DNA of 64,000 nucleotides, taken from positions 186,001 through 250,000 of the forward strand of contig JAHLTZ010000030.1 of assembly GCA_025786725.1 (NCBI GenBank), read 5' to 3'. The stretch comes from Syncephalis fuscata. Lineage: Eukaryota > Zoopagomycota > Zoopagomycetes > Zoopagales > Piptocephalidaceae. The number at the start of each line of letters is the position of its first letter. Within the stretch, counting starts at the first letter, position 1. The notes under the pieces were generated by a model. That model did no database searches and was not told the DNA's origin. It saw nothing but the letters and a program-made list of their open reading frames with translations. Below, piece by piece: positions 13,292 to 25,960 of the stretch. The translations under genes were made by a program, and so were the position numbers.

Positions 13292-15185
13292 TTAGCGTAC
13301 TTTCTGCAGTAATCGTAAATGTCCTTCGACATTTTTACGCAATTCTTCAGTTGTTAGTAATCGTTTACATACAACATCATCCTAGTTGATCGGGAACATA
13401 CAAATGAATTTAAAATATACAAACAAGTTATTTACACTTACCAGTGCAAGTTTAACACCTGGATAAAGAATAGACCAGTATTTGTTAAAATCAGTATGAT
13501 GTCTATCAATACCAATGGTTCGTAGCTCTAACAGTACAACCTTTTTCATTGCCTAAAATACTAATAAGCATGTGATTAAATGAATGATATATCAGCTTAC
13601 TTTGTGATTAGAATTTTTAATGTTTTCGGCATTGGCTTTGTCAATCTAATTATCGATAACCATTAGTTGGCCTGAATTGGCTGTATTGCATGTAATTACC
13701 GCAGACTGCTTAGAAGGTAATGCTGGCTTTACTGTTGTCTTGACCGATTTTTTACCTGACAGTATTGCTGAATTTGGCGCGGCTGCACCGGTTCTTGCTG
13801 GCGAGTCAGTCAATCGTTGCATAAGTGTTCGATCTCGCTTTGAAAGGCGTTTTCTAATGCTGATTGGTGTTCTGGCTGCATTTGCTACTTGATTGTCTAT
13901 TTCCGCCGACACATGCTCCAAATATAAGTACTCTGCCAAACCATCTATTTATATTCGATAAGCATACGCTTGCTAGACCGCTTCCGTTCTATACTTGCCA
14001 ATTGATAATGAACTTTCCGTTTGGCCATCTAACGTTTTAATGGTTATTAATACAGATTTTATAATAAATACAATTACATACGGGCGCTATTGTTTGCTAG
14101 TTTAGATCCTGGAATTTGATTCCACCACGAATCAAACAATGCTAATGTATTTATTGATTCATTTCGTTCAATATACATTCTATTTCTGTTTGAGCACTAC
14201 TGGAAAGCAAAGATAAAGCTGAATTGTCATAATCACACAGATTAACAAATTCATCATAATTACGAAGCCATTCTGCTTTAATACATAAGCTTGACTCTGC
14301 TGTATTATGATCCAGAGTTGCATAAACTAGTAGTTCATGCGGCAACTGTGTATTTGCTTTAATCACCGTCGTTTCTATATTCCAAATGTAAGCAAATCAG
14401 CTGAATTGCCTCTTATTTCGTGCTATTACCAATATGATCGAATGGATTCAGTCCTATTTTACCAGCAGTCGTCCACCGAAGACGTGCTTGTGATGTGACA
14501 TGCAATACCAAGGCATATTGTGAATGTCCGCAGCCATCCATCTATGACATTCAACTAGTTTATACATCAAATAGTCTACAAACCATATCACCTTACCTTC
14601 GAGCTTCCCAAAACCGTATTAAAGAATTCAGTGGCTAGAGTTGCCTCCGGTATCGTTACGCTGTATTAATGTAAAATGAGCAAGATATACTTGTACAGTG
14701 TAATATTCTATCTTACACATCACTGCAAATACCCGTACGATAGATGGATGGTACAGTACAAGTTTGACAAATAGAAGCCAAATTCATGGTCACTGGCGTT
14801 GGTTCCAATTGATCCACGCTGATATTCATTTCACGCAATAATAATATACCTATTTAAAAGCAAACATTGTTGTATTGATCCAGATTAACATTCTACGCGC
14901 TGCTCTTACCCGTCAACTCAGCAGTCTCGCCAAGACAAACATTCAAAAGCGACGCGTCTATACAAGTGCATTATTGTTATTATGGCGTTTATAGCTGCAC
15001 ATGAATGCTCTACTTGTTACACATTTACCTAGTCCAATCGGTGCTAGTAGACTTGGATTGACATGGAGTGTTGCGTCCCAAATCACCATACGATGACCAA
15101 GATCTTCAACTGTCTCAGCAACTTCATTCTCTATGGTCGAGAGTGATGTCATGACACGTATAGGTAATTGGTCGATAATACTCAT
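13292..15185 (-). CDS. Sld7/MTBP-like replication regulator candidate, about 10 exons
   Basis: Multi-exon minus-strand gene starting MSIIDQLPIRVMTSL at 15185. Exons include 15185-15029, 14957-14910, one starting near 14850, and others down to 13292. The C-terminal segment (KVVLLELRTIGIDRHH, DFNKYW, then EELRKNVEGHLRLLQK) resembles the Sld7 C-terminal dimerisation domain (LR-x-x-GI then D-[YF]), a partner of Sld3 in origin firing; MTBP is the animal counterpart. A central basic region (ARTPISIRKRLSKRDR) carries an SP/TP-rich stretch. A 54-nt intron probably removes the in-frame TAG at about 13632. Two 1-nt breaks (near 14172, and at AAA near 13950, where EYK should continue into DGLAEYL) look like lost bases. 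That it codes for protein is convincing; the family name is tentative. Confidence 0.5.
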
Positions 15186-16934
15186 TAAAAGTCTATAAAT
15201 TGCGCAAAGCAGCGATTTGTCGTTCTCCCGTCAGTATATATGAAACAAAAAAAACTTTCTACAATTCTGCCTGTTAAATAAGAGGAAAAAATGTGCTGCT
15301 CACTAATTGATGCCTGTTTTTTGTACAACTATCACAACTTATGTTAGCTATAGATTATTTTGATCACTGATGTCACTCACCACCCATCATCATGTTTAAT
15401 ATATTGAATATTACTAAAATAGTCGTTTTAACCACAAATCATACTAAATGACCAATAAATTTAATTAAATTGTATAATAATGTTAAATGACATACAATGT
15501 ATTATATAATAATGCATTTTATTTAAATCAACTAGCAAGTATCAAAATTAAAAGTTAAAAATTAAATGGTACATAGCATGTGTATATTAGTACAACAACA
15601 CTAGTACAATCAAATAGAACAATTAACTAAATAATTATTGATATCACTGCTAAAATAGCTGATGTGGTTGTAATCATAGTAAATATAACTCATTGCAATA
15701 TGTTAGTATTCAATCAATCTTTCTACACATGGCTAAAAACAATAATCGGTTTTAAATGTTCCAAAGAAATAAAATAGTATGTTACACGATTTATTTAAAT
15801 CAGTTTATTAGCAATATTTTAATAGAAAGTAACTAAATGAACTACTGATAATATGTAGCAATGCCATAATATATTCAGGATTAAATTGCGTATTACATCA
15901 CTAAAATAAATATGTATATATTAGATTGTACTTTACTATGAACTTAAGATTTATTTATACTGTAAATAGAAATATCTGGTTTGACATTGTATAAAATACT
16001 ATTAATTTCATCAAACTCATTGTTCATGAATATTATTGAAGCAATTTAATTGAATATTATCAAGCAATATAAAATTGAGATAGCATATTAAATAATAGGC
16101 TTTTCCTATCGCTGAATTAATTATTATTATTACCATATTTGGTAATTATAAATTATTTAAATCTTCCCACACAAAAAATCGTAACTTTACATTTTTACCA
16201 TATTCTAGACAATTTTTTTACTTAAGTAAAAAGTTACAATATAACCGATTAGTTTTTATTATCAATAAAAAGTGTACAAGTTTTTTTAACTCATACATTC
16301 TTGTATTTTATATGTTTATAATTACTATTTTATCTTCATAGTATCATTATCATCCAATTTTAATCTGAGCTGGAAAAGTAAGATTTAGATTATCTTAAAA
16401 ATATGCTTGTTTAACGCTGTCATTCACCAGATCATACCAAGTTAAAAACAGTAAACACGTCGTGTGTGTAACCAACGCTTGATCTGCTGATCATGCCTAA
16501 AGGCGGTCTTGAATCACGCACCAATATCGTCAGCATGTTTGTCGAGCTCCTTTTCTTTCTTAATTTAGTATCCCTTTTCTTTTTCTTCTATCTTCACTGC
16601 AACTTTGTATTAACCACCATACTTAAGCTAAAATACTAACTGTTATATTATTACCTGTGCGTATCATATCAACTTGTCTATTTGCATATTACGTTTGTTT
16701 CTTCGGTTTTGGGAAACAACAACAAAAGTTGGCCTAGCTGTTATTCATATAACTGCTTGACGCTTTACACTGTGCTTTATTTAGTACCAACAAACCATAT
16801 CCGTGCCAGCTCACTTGCTTTATCAGTCGACATTTTTTATTTTCTCCTAAACCTGCACTTTTACCGGTCCACACCATTGTATTGCGACTATTATTTATTG
16901 GTGTTGCGCTGTTCTACCTAGCAAAGTGAACAAA
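15186..16934. other. Intergenic region with dispersed repeat
   Basis: 1.7 kb of AT-rich DNA. 15697-15835 is similar to 31664-31806 in the same orientation. A short block, CTGATGTCACTCACCAC near 15365, recurs near 37232. The 3' part must contain the arrestin promoter and 5' UTR. No gene was supported; the open frame near 16682-16921 lacks coding character. Confidence 0.5.
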
Positions 16935-19805
16935 ATGTCGTCGCCGGCAATTGATATACGGCCTACAACTCCAGTATCATCGACGTCTGATTCACGACCT
17001 ATATCGCCTCCTTTGCCGCCAGGCTCAGAACTGACCGATATTAATGCCTTTAGACCAGCGGCTACTGTATCAGCACGATGTTCCAAGATAAAGCTACGGC
17101 TATTTCTTGATTCAAATGTATTTATCGCAGGTGGCAATATTTATGGCCGTATGGAGCTGACATCAGCCACTTCTCGCTCACTACTTTTGGGCGAAATTGC
17201 AGTTGAGTTAACTGGCTATGAAGGTAAGTAGAGCCGATAGTATGGCCTGCACAGAATGGCAATCTAAATACTGATCGTGCACCTTCTCTTTCTTGCTACT
17301 ACAATAGAGGTTTCCTGTCAAGAAGTTACAGCCAGTCAATCATTTCTATCGTCTCGACTACTTTTTCAAGGGGCTAAAGTACCGCCATCCAATGCTGTTC
17401 ACGGCCCGGCGCAGAAGGGGCACTTTTGGCTGGCCCGCAAAGGAAAGACTACATTTCCATTTGCTTTTCGTGTTCCTAGCGATGCGCCAAGCTCGGCTGT
17501 ATTTCAAACGACGGCCAGCCTACGCTACGTTGTTACTGGCGTTGTTCAAATATTTTACAGTGGACAAGAGGACACGGTGTTTCGTTCAAAGGAGGCATGT
17601 GTTATGGAATCGTTTGACGGTAAAAGACTATCAAATATTCTACTTGATACCAGGGGAGCACCAATAGAAATGACCAATACACGCCGTTTATTTTTTGGCG
17701 GTCCTGGCGCTTTGCAGGTTACTGCACAGTTACAGCAATCAGTATTCAGCTCAGGACAAAATATATCGTTAATGGTTAGAGTACGTAATGACACACGCCG
17801 TCGTGTTCAAGGCATTAAAGTTAGTATTGGACATCGCCTCCGCATATACATGGCGGGCAAAGAAGCACCTCGAATTACATCGCAAATTGTACATGAATCG
17901 AGTTTCAACACTGAGGATTTTTCATTTGATCCAGGTGTAGAACGTACTGCAGTAATTAATGTGGCTGCACCTTCAAAGGCGCGAACAGCTCGACAAAACT
18001 CTTTATTCAGAATTGAATGCTACATTGTTGTTGCCTGTTATGTCGGCGCATTTTATCGCGATCTTACTGTGGAGATACCGATTACGCTATTGCACGCTGC
18101 TTCGCTTAACAAGCCAGCACCATTAGATCTTACACGTAATCGATATACAAATCAGTACAATCTACTCGACGAGAATGCCATTGTCGAGGAAGCATACCAA
18201 AGTTTAGAGAACAATGAAGAAGCAAAAGATAGCGGTATCAATGACAATTATTCACGCACTCCACCAATCGATATGCCATCACCTACACGAAGATGGCTTC
18301 CTTGGAGTTCTAACGATGATATTGCTGCCAATTATTCACGCACACCTAGCCCAACAAGCTCCCTTCCTTTACCAACAAATAGCGATATACCACCAGTGCC
18401 GGCTTCGTTAACATCATTAACAGCTGCTGCCGATATCAACCAAGGCCGACTTGTTGCCTCCAGTCCTTCATATGCACCAGCATCACCTATAAACTATGTG
18501 CCAGCGCGTGAGCGTCTGCGCTATGTGCCATTTCGTGCACCACCAACAGAAAAGGCCCTTGACTCGCCGCTTCGTCCCCTCCTTTATCAGGGTGCAGCGT
18601 TACCACCACCGTCGTCCTCCCGGCCAATGAGTGCATTGGGTATTCGATCAAATGACTACGACAGACCAACCAATCTTGTTAGTGGTAATGATAGCAACCC
18701 TGTGAATATTGAACGCCCGTTTAGGCCCAATTCCAATCCTTTGCATACGTCAAATCTATCATCACCTGCTTCTTCTGCTGTCAGCAGTGTTTCCGGAACA
18801 CCTTTAGAAAAATCACCCAACACATCACCTTGCGGAACACCTGCAGGCTCATCTCCAGCACAATTAAATGGATTTAATGAGTTCATGGCTAAATCACGAC
18901 AAATTAATAACAACGGTAAGCTGCATTTATTAAAATATTAGCCTGAATGGGCGACAAACTAATTAACTATCTAATTGTATTTATTATCACAATATAGTTA
19001 TGCTGACGCGCACACCTCCAACAGGTGAAGGACTGCCTGAAATATGTACTTTTCGCGAGGAAAATGCCTTAGCCAGCAGTCTTCCGGCAAACTTGAATAG
19101 AATTTATCGTACACCGTCGCCACCTCAATCCCCTCGGAACGCAAGTCCTAGGCCGCTTCCTATTACACCTGTAAAAGCAGCAATCGACAATGCACCCAAC
19201 AGTGAAGTATCTGCGCCAGGACAGCCCAGTGGTATTTCTCGTCTTTTCCAATGGGGTGCTGCATCATTCACTCAGCTTGTAACAAGCAATGAAGGCGCTG
19301 TATTGACTGATTCACCTTTAACCGACAACGTGTCCAGCTCATCGGAAGGTAAGCACCGAATGGTTGCTGCGCATGTCCGATCGGTGTCGAATGGCGATGC
19401 TAGCATAGATGAACCGTTAAGCGGTCAAAAACCTCCCGCTTATCATCCCCATGTTTACAAGATGAATCGTCCTGCAGAAAGATCACCCCTAGCTAATAAT
19501 TTTACCCAGAATGAATTGGATAATCATTCACAGAGTCCGGTAAGTTTATTTTTTGTATAAAAATATCTTTACTAACTTGTACTGTTTGTTTATTAGACGG
19601 ATAGTTTATCCAATGACAAGACAACAACAAATCATCCTTCTAGCACATCTCAGTCTAAACCACTTCCTAAAGCTAGTGAAGATCGTTCGCCGTCGCATCG
19701 TGTAGCAGCTATTGCTCTGAAAATGTTGTGGCACGGCCTATATCACCCTTGCTACGTCAATATCTCGACAGGTATACAGCGGCAGCAACTGGTAACACGC
19801 AGTAA
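16935..19805 (+). CDS. Alpha-arrestin (ART/Rog-like) ubiquitin-ligase adaptor, 4 exons
   Basis: Adaptor that links membrane cargo to a Nedd4/Rsp5-type ubiquitin ligase. The arrestin N domain begins near residue 55 (KLRLFLDSNVFIAGG, IYGRMEL). The C domain follows (ALQVTAQLQQSVFSSGQNIS, LMVRVRNDTRRRVQGIKVSI). After about residue 330 the protein is a long Pro/Ser/Thr-rich disordered tail. The tail contains a PPxY motif (KPPAYHPH, codons around 19430), the expected WW-domain ligand. Exons: 16935-17223, 17308-18915, 18998-19539, 19597-19805. The last exon shifts by one base near 19717; the shifted frame reads RPISPLLRQYLDRYTAAA and stops at 19803-19805, and is the likelier C-terminus. The total is about 890 residues. 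Confidence 0.9.
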
Positions 19806-20687
19806 AACTTGGGTAATTTATATTTTATGTTATTTGCACTTATTTACACTATAAATTATAAAATGATGCTTTTTATTCAAACAACTTGTCAACTTGTAGC
19901 ATTCTATAACGTTTATGCTTTATTAACTGCAATTTTTTAGTAATAAGGGTGCTTTAGAATTGTATTTTACATCTAAGAAAGAGGAAAAGTTTGTAATACA
20001 GCAGTCAATTGTTAACATAATACACGTATCAACAGCTGATAGTGCTGTATTAAAATAAACAGTTTATTTTTGTATTCAAGTTGTAATGTCAAATTAAGGG
20101 CATGTGCAAACCAATCAGTGTATTTTAATGATTTCAAAAACCGTAACTAGTTTATGCGCGACAGTAGATATTTGTAAATAAATAAAGGTCCAATACAGTG
20201 ATATTACTGCTGCATTGGTGCCCGCACTGTTTGGAATCTATTAAAATACTGGATATTGAACTTGTCGGCGAAACCAGCAGCAAAGACACAGGGATGTGCT
20301 ATTATTGTTTTTTATAACCAATAAAGCTAGTTAGTATCACGTGTGCTGGATGGTTGCAATTGTTACATCATTTGTACAAGTACTGAACAGGCTGAAGTAG
20401 GGATTTGGCTGCATGCCATTGTATCATCGACATATTGATATACTCCTGTTTCGATTATTATGCAAATGCATAATTATTGGTTCGAATTGCACATCAATGC
20501 TATTTTGTGCAATGCAACATACTGGTACTTTAGCACAATCATACACTTAAATAGCCCACACAGCATGCCCAACTAACCGGTGGTATTAGCATCACACTCT
20601 ACTTTCTTCCAAATAATTACCACTATTTATTTTATACTAACTGCGCTTTATCATACATTATATTTACTTTAATAAATCAATATCACC
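19806..20687. other. Intergenic region upstream of the small secreted protein gene
   Basis: AT-rich, without coding signal apart from the core promoter element listed separately at 20545. Confidence 0.45.
20545..20560 (+). promoter_or_regulatory. TATA-like core promoter shared with the microexon gene
   Basis: TTAAATAGCCCACA lies about 142 bases before the ATG at 20688. The microexon gene has TATAAATAGCCCACA at almost the same distance, and both are followed by a CCAACT block. Shared promoter and leader suggest common ancestry and perhaps co-regulation. Confidence 0.5.
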
Positions 20688-21089
20688 ATGAAGCTTTCTA
20701 TTACTCTCGTTTGCACTATCGTCATGGCTTTTGTGGTTAATACACCCATGGTGGATTCTATGCCAATTCTGCTTCATCGCGATGTTGTGCCATTGGCTAA
20801 GAGAGCTGGTGGAGGTTTTGAAGACCCGGTTTATGAGAAATGGATGCAAGATTATCTTGGAAAACCCCGAGAAGATTTTGAGGAATGGGCTTGGAAGAAA
20901 CAAGCTCAGCGAAGTAAAATTCAGGAAGAGCTGGCTCGGAAAGAATGGCAAAAGGGCCATCCTAATGAATCTTGGGAAGAGTATAAGGCCAAAACTTTAG
21001 AAGAATTTAAAAAGTGGCAGGAAAAGCGGGAACGAGGGGAAATCGCGCCACATCAACTTCAACGGATTCCAGGACCTCCTCAACAATAA
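20688..21089 (+). CDS. Small secreted protein with dibasic site, charged mature region
   Basis: 133 residues, single exon, family not recognised. The first 24 residues (MKLSITLVCTIVMAFVVN) form a signal peptide nearly identical in design to the leader of the microexon gene at 48980. A Lys-Arg pair at residues 38-39 (PLAKRAGGGF) is a probable Kex2 cleavage site. The mature part is helical, hydrophilic and Trp/Lys/Glu-rich, with several related W-containing blocks (YEKWMQDY, EEWAWKK, KEWQKGHP, ESWEEYK, KKWQEK) suggesting a degenerate repeat of about 18-20 residues. It has no cysteines after the leader. Likely an extracellular peptide precursor; its function cannot be inferred. Confidence 0.7.
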   Translation: MKLSITLVCTIVMAFVVNTPMVDSMPILLHRDVVPLAKRAGGGFEDPVYEKWMQDYLGKPREDFEEWAWKKQAQRSKIQEELARKEWQKGHPNESWEEYKAKTLEEFKKWQEKRERGEIAPHQLQRIPGPPQQ

Positions 21090-21761
21090 TTAGTGCTTTA
21101 AAGCGTTTATGTTTTCTGTATAATTGGTCTGTTAATTCAATACGATTGATATATATGTGATAAAATCAAATTTATTTGATAACGTGCCATTTAATACATT
21201 TAAATATCAAGTTCCAGCCAATACTTCAGCTTATTCACATTTTAATCAGGGATATCATTATAATACCAGCAATCTACAATTAGTTATGTCTACTCAACTA
21301 TGCAAGATCCTAGTAATAAACACATAATTCCATTTAATTATATATAATCCATTTTCTATTTTTATGTTTTGTTTGCATCTGTTTTATTAAAAACATTAAT
21401 CAGTAAATATATTAATGTGATATCTGTATAATATAGTTAGCAATAAATTAACCTTTTATTAATTAATATTGATCAATATACCATTATAAATCTAATGATA
21501 AATAAAAACAGTTTTAACTAAAGCAATTTATAGTTCGATCTACAGTAGTGTGAGTATAAGAGAAATAGTGCCAATTAGCGACATTAAGGTTATATTGTAC
21601 ATAGCTCTATAGGTGGACTGAGTGAAGTGTGCTGAAATACATAAAAATAGAATATGTCTACTATATCATTTTATGATATGCAGTAATTCGGATATACAAC
21701 GTATATAACATTACTATTAAATGTAATTTATTTGAATATATATTATTTACACAAGTTTATT
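21090..21761. other. Convergent intergenic region, AT-rich
   Basis: Space between the 3' ends of the small secreted gene and the LRR gene. Nothing recognisable beyond AT-rich sequence. Confidence 0.5.
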
Positions 21762-23305
21762 TCACACAACAATATATAATTGGGGCTTTTGAATTAGTAG
21801 TGTCTGTAATATTTTAGGCAATGTAGTTATAGTATTACTATTGCCTGACTTTCTCGTATTGGCTATTGCATCAACGGCCGGACATCCTGAAAGAATTATC
21901 GAGTGCAAACGAGGCCATATAGCTTGTTTGACATGGCTGTGTGACTCTGTTACTCGTGAAGTAATGTTAAAGATAGCCTGTATTGCTAGCAAATTGACGT
22001 ATCTCGATCCAGATAAATCTAACACGCTTAATTCAATAAGGCCAGTTGATAATCGTTGTAAGCATGTGATGGCATGTGGATTAACAACGGTTGTTTGGTT
22101 CACACCACCAGATTGAGATAGCGTTACTTGGGTATTGCCTGTTTCAAAACAGCCACCTAATCGAAGTGTTTTCAACAATGGTACATAGTCAACGAGTAGA
22201 CGGGCCGTGCGTAATGGCGGTAGCCATCGACATCCACGCACATCAAGATGACATAGCGCCGAATAACGAGGTGGACCAACAACTGACATACTTAATTTAT
22301 CCTTGGGTTTTTGTTCTTTAATTGTTTGTGGTCCATAAACCATTGTGTCTTCGTCAGCATCTTCCCAACTATCTGGCGTTTCTTTAACTAGAATCGACAC
22401 ACTTGATGTGCATAGGTCATTCTTCTTTGCTTTCTTCTTCTTACTACTACTGCTGTCGCTACTACTATTACTATCGTTACTGCTATCTACATCTTCCCAA
22501 TCAAGTACAACACCGGAAAGAAAGCAAAGCAATAATTCAATATCTATTTCGCTACCGGCCAGATAAAGTGCCGTGTAATCAATATCTAGAAACTGCTCTA
22601 GCGTTGATTTTACCAGTGATGTCCAGTAAAGAGATGGATCGTGTAAATAGCGGCCCAATGTTATCTCTCGCAATAGCCACTGTTTAATATGCAATGGTAG
22701 ATATGGTATTTCAGTAATATATGCATTTAAATGACGAGCCATTTCTCGAATACACAGACTGCTTAGCATTGTATCGGTAGATATATCGCTGCACTCAGGA
22801 AATGATGAATGAAATAGGTAATTGACATCGTAAGCTGGGTCTTCTACAAGCTCGCCGTATCGATTAATAGATAATTTAACTGAGCTGGGCTCTTTTGCCG
22901 TTTGTAGCCATTTGGGCCAGCTATCTTGTGGTGTTAGTTCTTGTTTTATGTCACGCTTGCCTCGTCGTTTGCGCTGTACATGTCCAGGCTGTTGCCACGA
23001 AGGCGGCGGCGGCGGTCCTTCGACGGGACGGTTCTGGCGCGAACGTAGAAGTCTAGGTGCATCTACATGATTCTGCCGACTAGTATTGTCTGTTTCTGGT
23101 AATGCACCGAATATACCGGCCGTGCCACCCCACGCCAATACTGCGTAATCTTCGGTGGTGGCTCGATTACTGCTCCAGCCTGCTACACGGCGGTTTTCAG
23201 GCATCGTAAACGGTTTGTACTAACACCAATACGATTTCCCGCAAGCAGTTGACGTTGGCGTGCTTCATCGCGTAATCGCCACAGTCGTTCGGTCACCGAG
23301 CTCAT
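21762..23305 (-). CDS. Leucine-rich-repeat (RNI-like) protein
   Basis: An open frame of about 480 codons is preceded by a further 33 codons (MSSVTERLWRLRDEARQRQL) in another frame. A 1-nt shift near 23209 joins the two, so the start is probably 23305. The C-terminal 170 residues contain RNI/AMN1-type leucine-rich repeats (LCHLDVRGCRWLPPL, LLKTLRLGGC, LSVLDLSGSRYVN, LHSIILSGCP). The middle has an acidic/Ser-rich insert with a KKKK tract (22440-22520), and the N-terminus is Pro-rich and basic (GPPPPPSW, KRRGKRD). It may be a substrate receptor or scaffold, but no F-box is evident. Exact family unknown. Confidence 0.75.
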
Positions 23306-23679
23306 TGAAACAGAACTAATCAAGAAGAGTAATGTAGCTGTAGTATAATAATAGCATATAATAATAATGGTACAGTAATAGCAATAGTAAGCAAAGCTGT
23401 TTCAGTTACACTCAATGAATCATTATTTATAATACTGCATCTTATTTACAATAAACTAAAACATTTACTGCGAACATTTCTAATTAAATTAGTACCGATT
23501 GGTCAATGTATTAATAAGAACAGTAATAAACTACAACCATTAGACGTGCTATTATTACTAAAGCAATCCTGCTATTTATTGGTTTTGGCTTGTTGTATAT
23601 ACAATAAAACATAATAAACACAGTCCCACTTTGGCCTGTACCCGTCTATCAATGTATCAATTAACAAGCTATAAAATAA
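23306..23679. other. Short intergenic region
   Basis: AT-rich spacer between the LRR gene's 5' end and the transporter gene's 3' end. No feature was supported. Confidence 0.45.
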
Positions 23680-25960
23680 CTAACGGCGTCTTTGCTCCTC
23701 TAGTCGTGCCATAACATCGGCCACATCATCAAAAAAGCGGTCTTCTCCAATGAGCTTAATTAGCCCGGCCTTTTTAAATACTTGTCTTAATGGACCATCA
23801 CGTCTTAGATTGGCGACATAGACAGCAATGCCGCGGCGTTTATATGCAGATATAATCTCGACCAATATCTGGGCCGCACTAATGGAGCAATCAACAATAG
23901 TAGCATTAATCTTGTGTATATAGTAATACCACATCTAGGTTAACTTACACAGCATCCACGCTGGGTACATGAGTAAAATCAAATATAATACGATCGGCTG
24001 GTGGAAGAATTGCTAGATCGGCTGGATGTGCTCGTGCATCACCATGCTGTTCAAGTCGCAACAGTCGATCCTTTAGTTGTCCACAATTAGCAAAATAAAG
24101 ATCTTCTTCAAATCTAACGATTAATATACCGTCAACGAGTTCAGCCTGTTGTGGATCGAGTTCAGGCAATGGAACATAATGGTCTGACGTGCCTTTAAGT
24201 CGTCCCTAAAATGTTATCATTTAAAGTGTTAGCATTAGTGTTATTGATCAAAAATAGTCTATCATTACCATTGCTGCAACTCTTGGCACTGTTGTATGAC
24301 GAATAACAAGCATGATCGATATACAGATAACCATGAGTATGCCTGCTTCTACCGATACGGCTACTGTAGTAATAAATACGGTTAACATAACAGTAAGATC
24401 GCCCCATGCACGCAATCGAGTAATAAATCGTAGCTCTCGAGGAGCTTCGGTAATTAAACCCAACGCAGCTGTAAATACAACGCCAGCCAGCGCAGCTCGT
24501 GGTAAATACCAAAGCGAAGGTAATAGCAGCAAACCGGCACTTAGCACCCAGATGGCTGTCAATAAACCGGCTAGCTGTGTGCGGGCACCAGCTTTATCGT
24601 TGATTTTGGTACGTGCCATCGAGCCAAATGCCGGAAATGCACCCAATATACCGCCAAATATATTAGCCACACCTAATGCAACTAGCTCTCGATTGGAGCT
24701 GACGGTGTAATGGTGTTTAGCCGCATACTGCTTAGTGACTGCAACTGATTCCACAAATCCCACGACGGTCATCAGCAAGGCCGATGTGGCAAGTGAACGG
24801 AACTGGGTCCAGGCCAAGCGATGTAATGGTGGCCAGCGTAGCGTGGGCAGCTCACCAGCACCGTCTACATCTCCCAACACAATAACGCCTTGTTTGTCCA
24901 GGCGAAGATAGTGTGAGATGAGAATAGCAACAATCATCACTAGTAGAATTTCCGGTACTAGCTGTGGCCATACAAGACGTGGCCGATGCCGCGCCAATCG
25001 TCGTTTAATCAATCTGGCAGATAAAAGTGCAGCAATACAGCCAAATCCTACTAAAGCAGTGGATACATGTGTATGCTGAATATGCCTCATAAGCCACCAA
25101 AGCTTCTCCAAGGCCGATGCATCATCATCTAATGCATCCTGTATCATAGCTGTCAGTCCTAGTAGTGGTATACACTGTAGAATACAGATAACAACGCCGA
25201 CTGCGGCAATAAATCCATGCAGCATAATGCGCGACAGAACCGAATCTAAAAAGCCCAGACGAAATAGACCAAGGATTAAGTTGAAGAAGCCCACTAAAAC
25301 AGCCAAAATTGTTGCCAATTCCGCTGGATTCAACATTGTGGATGGATCGTCGTCTAGTAAAACAAATTAATGATTAATAGCAAATAATGTTTGACGTATT
25401 ATCTACCATCGGAGGCGTCTTCGGACATGGCAGTTCCCACTAGCATGGCCACTAGTGCCTCTGGTCCCATGGATAGTTGTCGACTTGTACCAAGCAGCGA
25501 ATAGGCAAATGTAGGTGCGCAAGCTGTCCATATTCCATGCATAGGTCCGAGTTGAGCCAAACTAGCATACGATAGACCCTGTGGCACTAGTAGACACGCC
25601 ACCGTCAAACTGGCTATTACATCGCGTATAAGTGTCGACCATCCCCGATTAGGATAGACGGGCATCCATGCCAGAACCGGTATATAGTAGGCAACGCGAT
25701 GACGCCACTGAGCCCACCATGAACGAGGCACGTCATTACTGGCGTGGATGGTTAATGGACGATCTAGCAGCAAAAATACACAAGTTAGTCGGCTTAACCA
25801 CGTTCTATCATAGCTGGTAAGCCAGCTTCAAAAGATAATACTGATATTTACCGCGTACATCAGCATAGCTGTAGAATCCATCTCCTTGCTCATCGCTATC
25901 ATAATAAACACTGTCACTATTTGATAGTAGTGGGGAGAATTCAGCCCGTTCCCCCTCCAT
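23680..25960 (-). CDS. SulP-family anion transporter with C-terminal STAS domain, 5 exons
   Basis: Membrane sulfate/anion permease of the SLC26/SulP family. The acidic N-terminus (MEGERAEFSPLLSN) leads into the family signature LVPQGLSYASLAQLGPMHG and a multi-helix transport domain. A regulatory cytoplasmic STAS domain (GILIVRFEEDLYFANC, IIFDFTHVPSVDA, AAQILVEIISAY) ends the protein. Exons on the minus strand: 25960-25852, 25763-25407, 25353-24269, 24205-23949, 23878-23680; all junctions keep frame. The total is about 670 residues, a normal family length. The transported anion cannot be told from sequence. Confidence 0.93.

Noticed and set aside
16682-16921. 79-codon plus-strand frame before arrestin
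   Set aside because: Ends 14 nt before the arrestin ATG, has no motif, and most likely lies in the 5' UTR/promoter.
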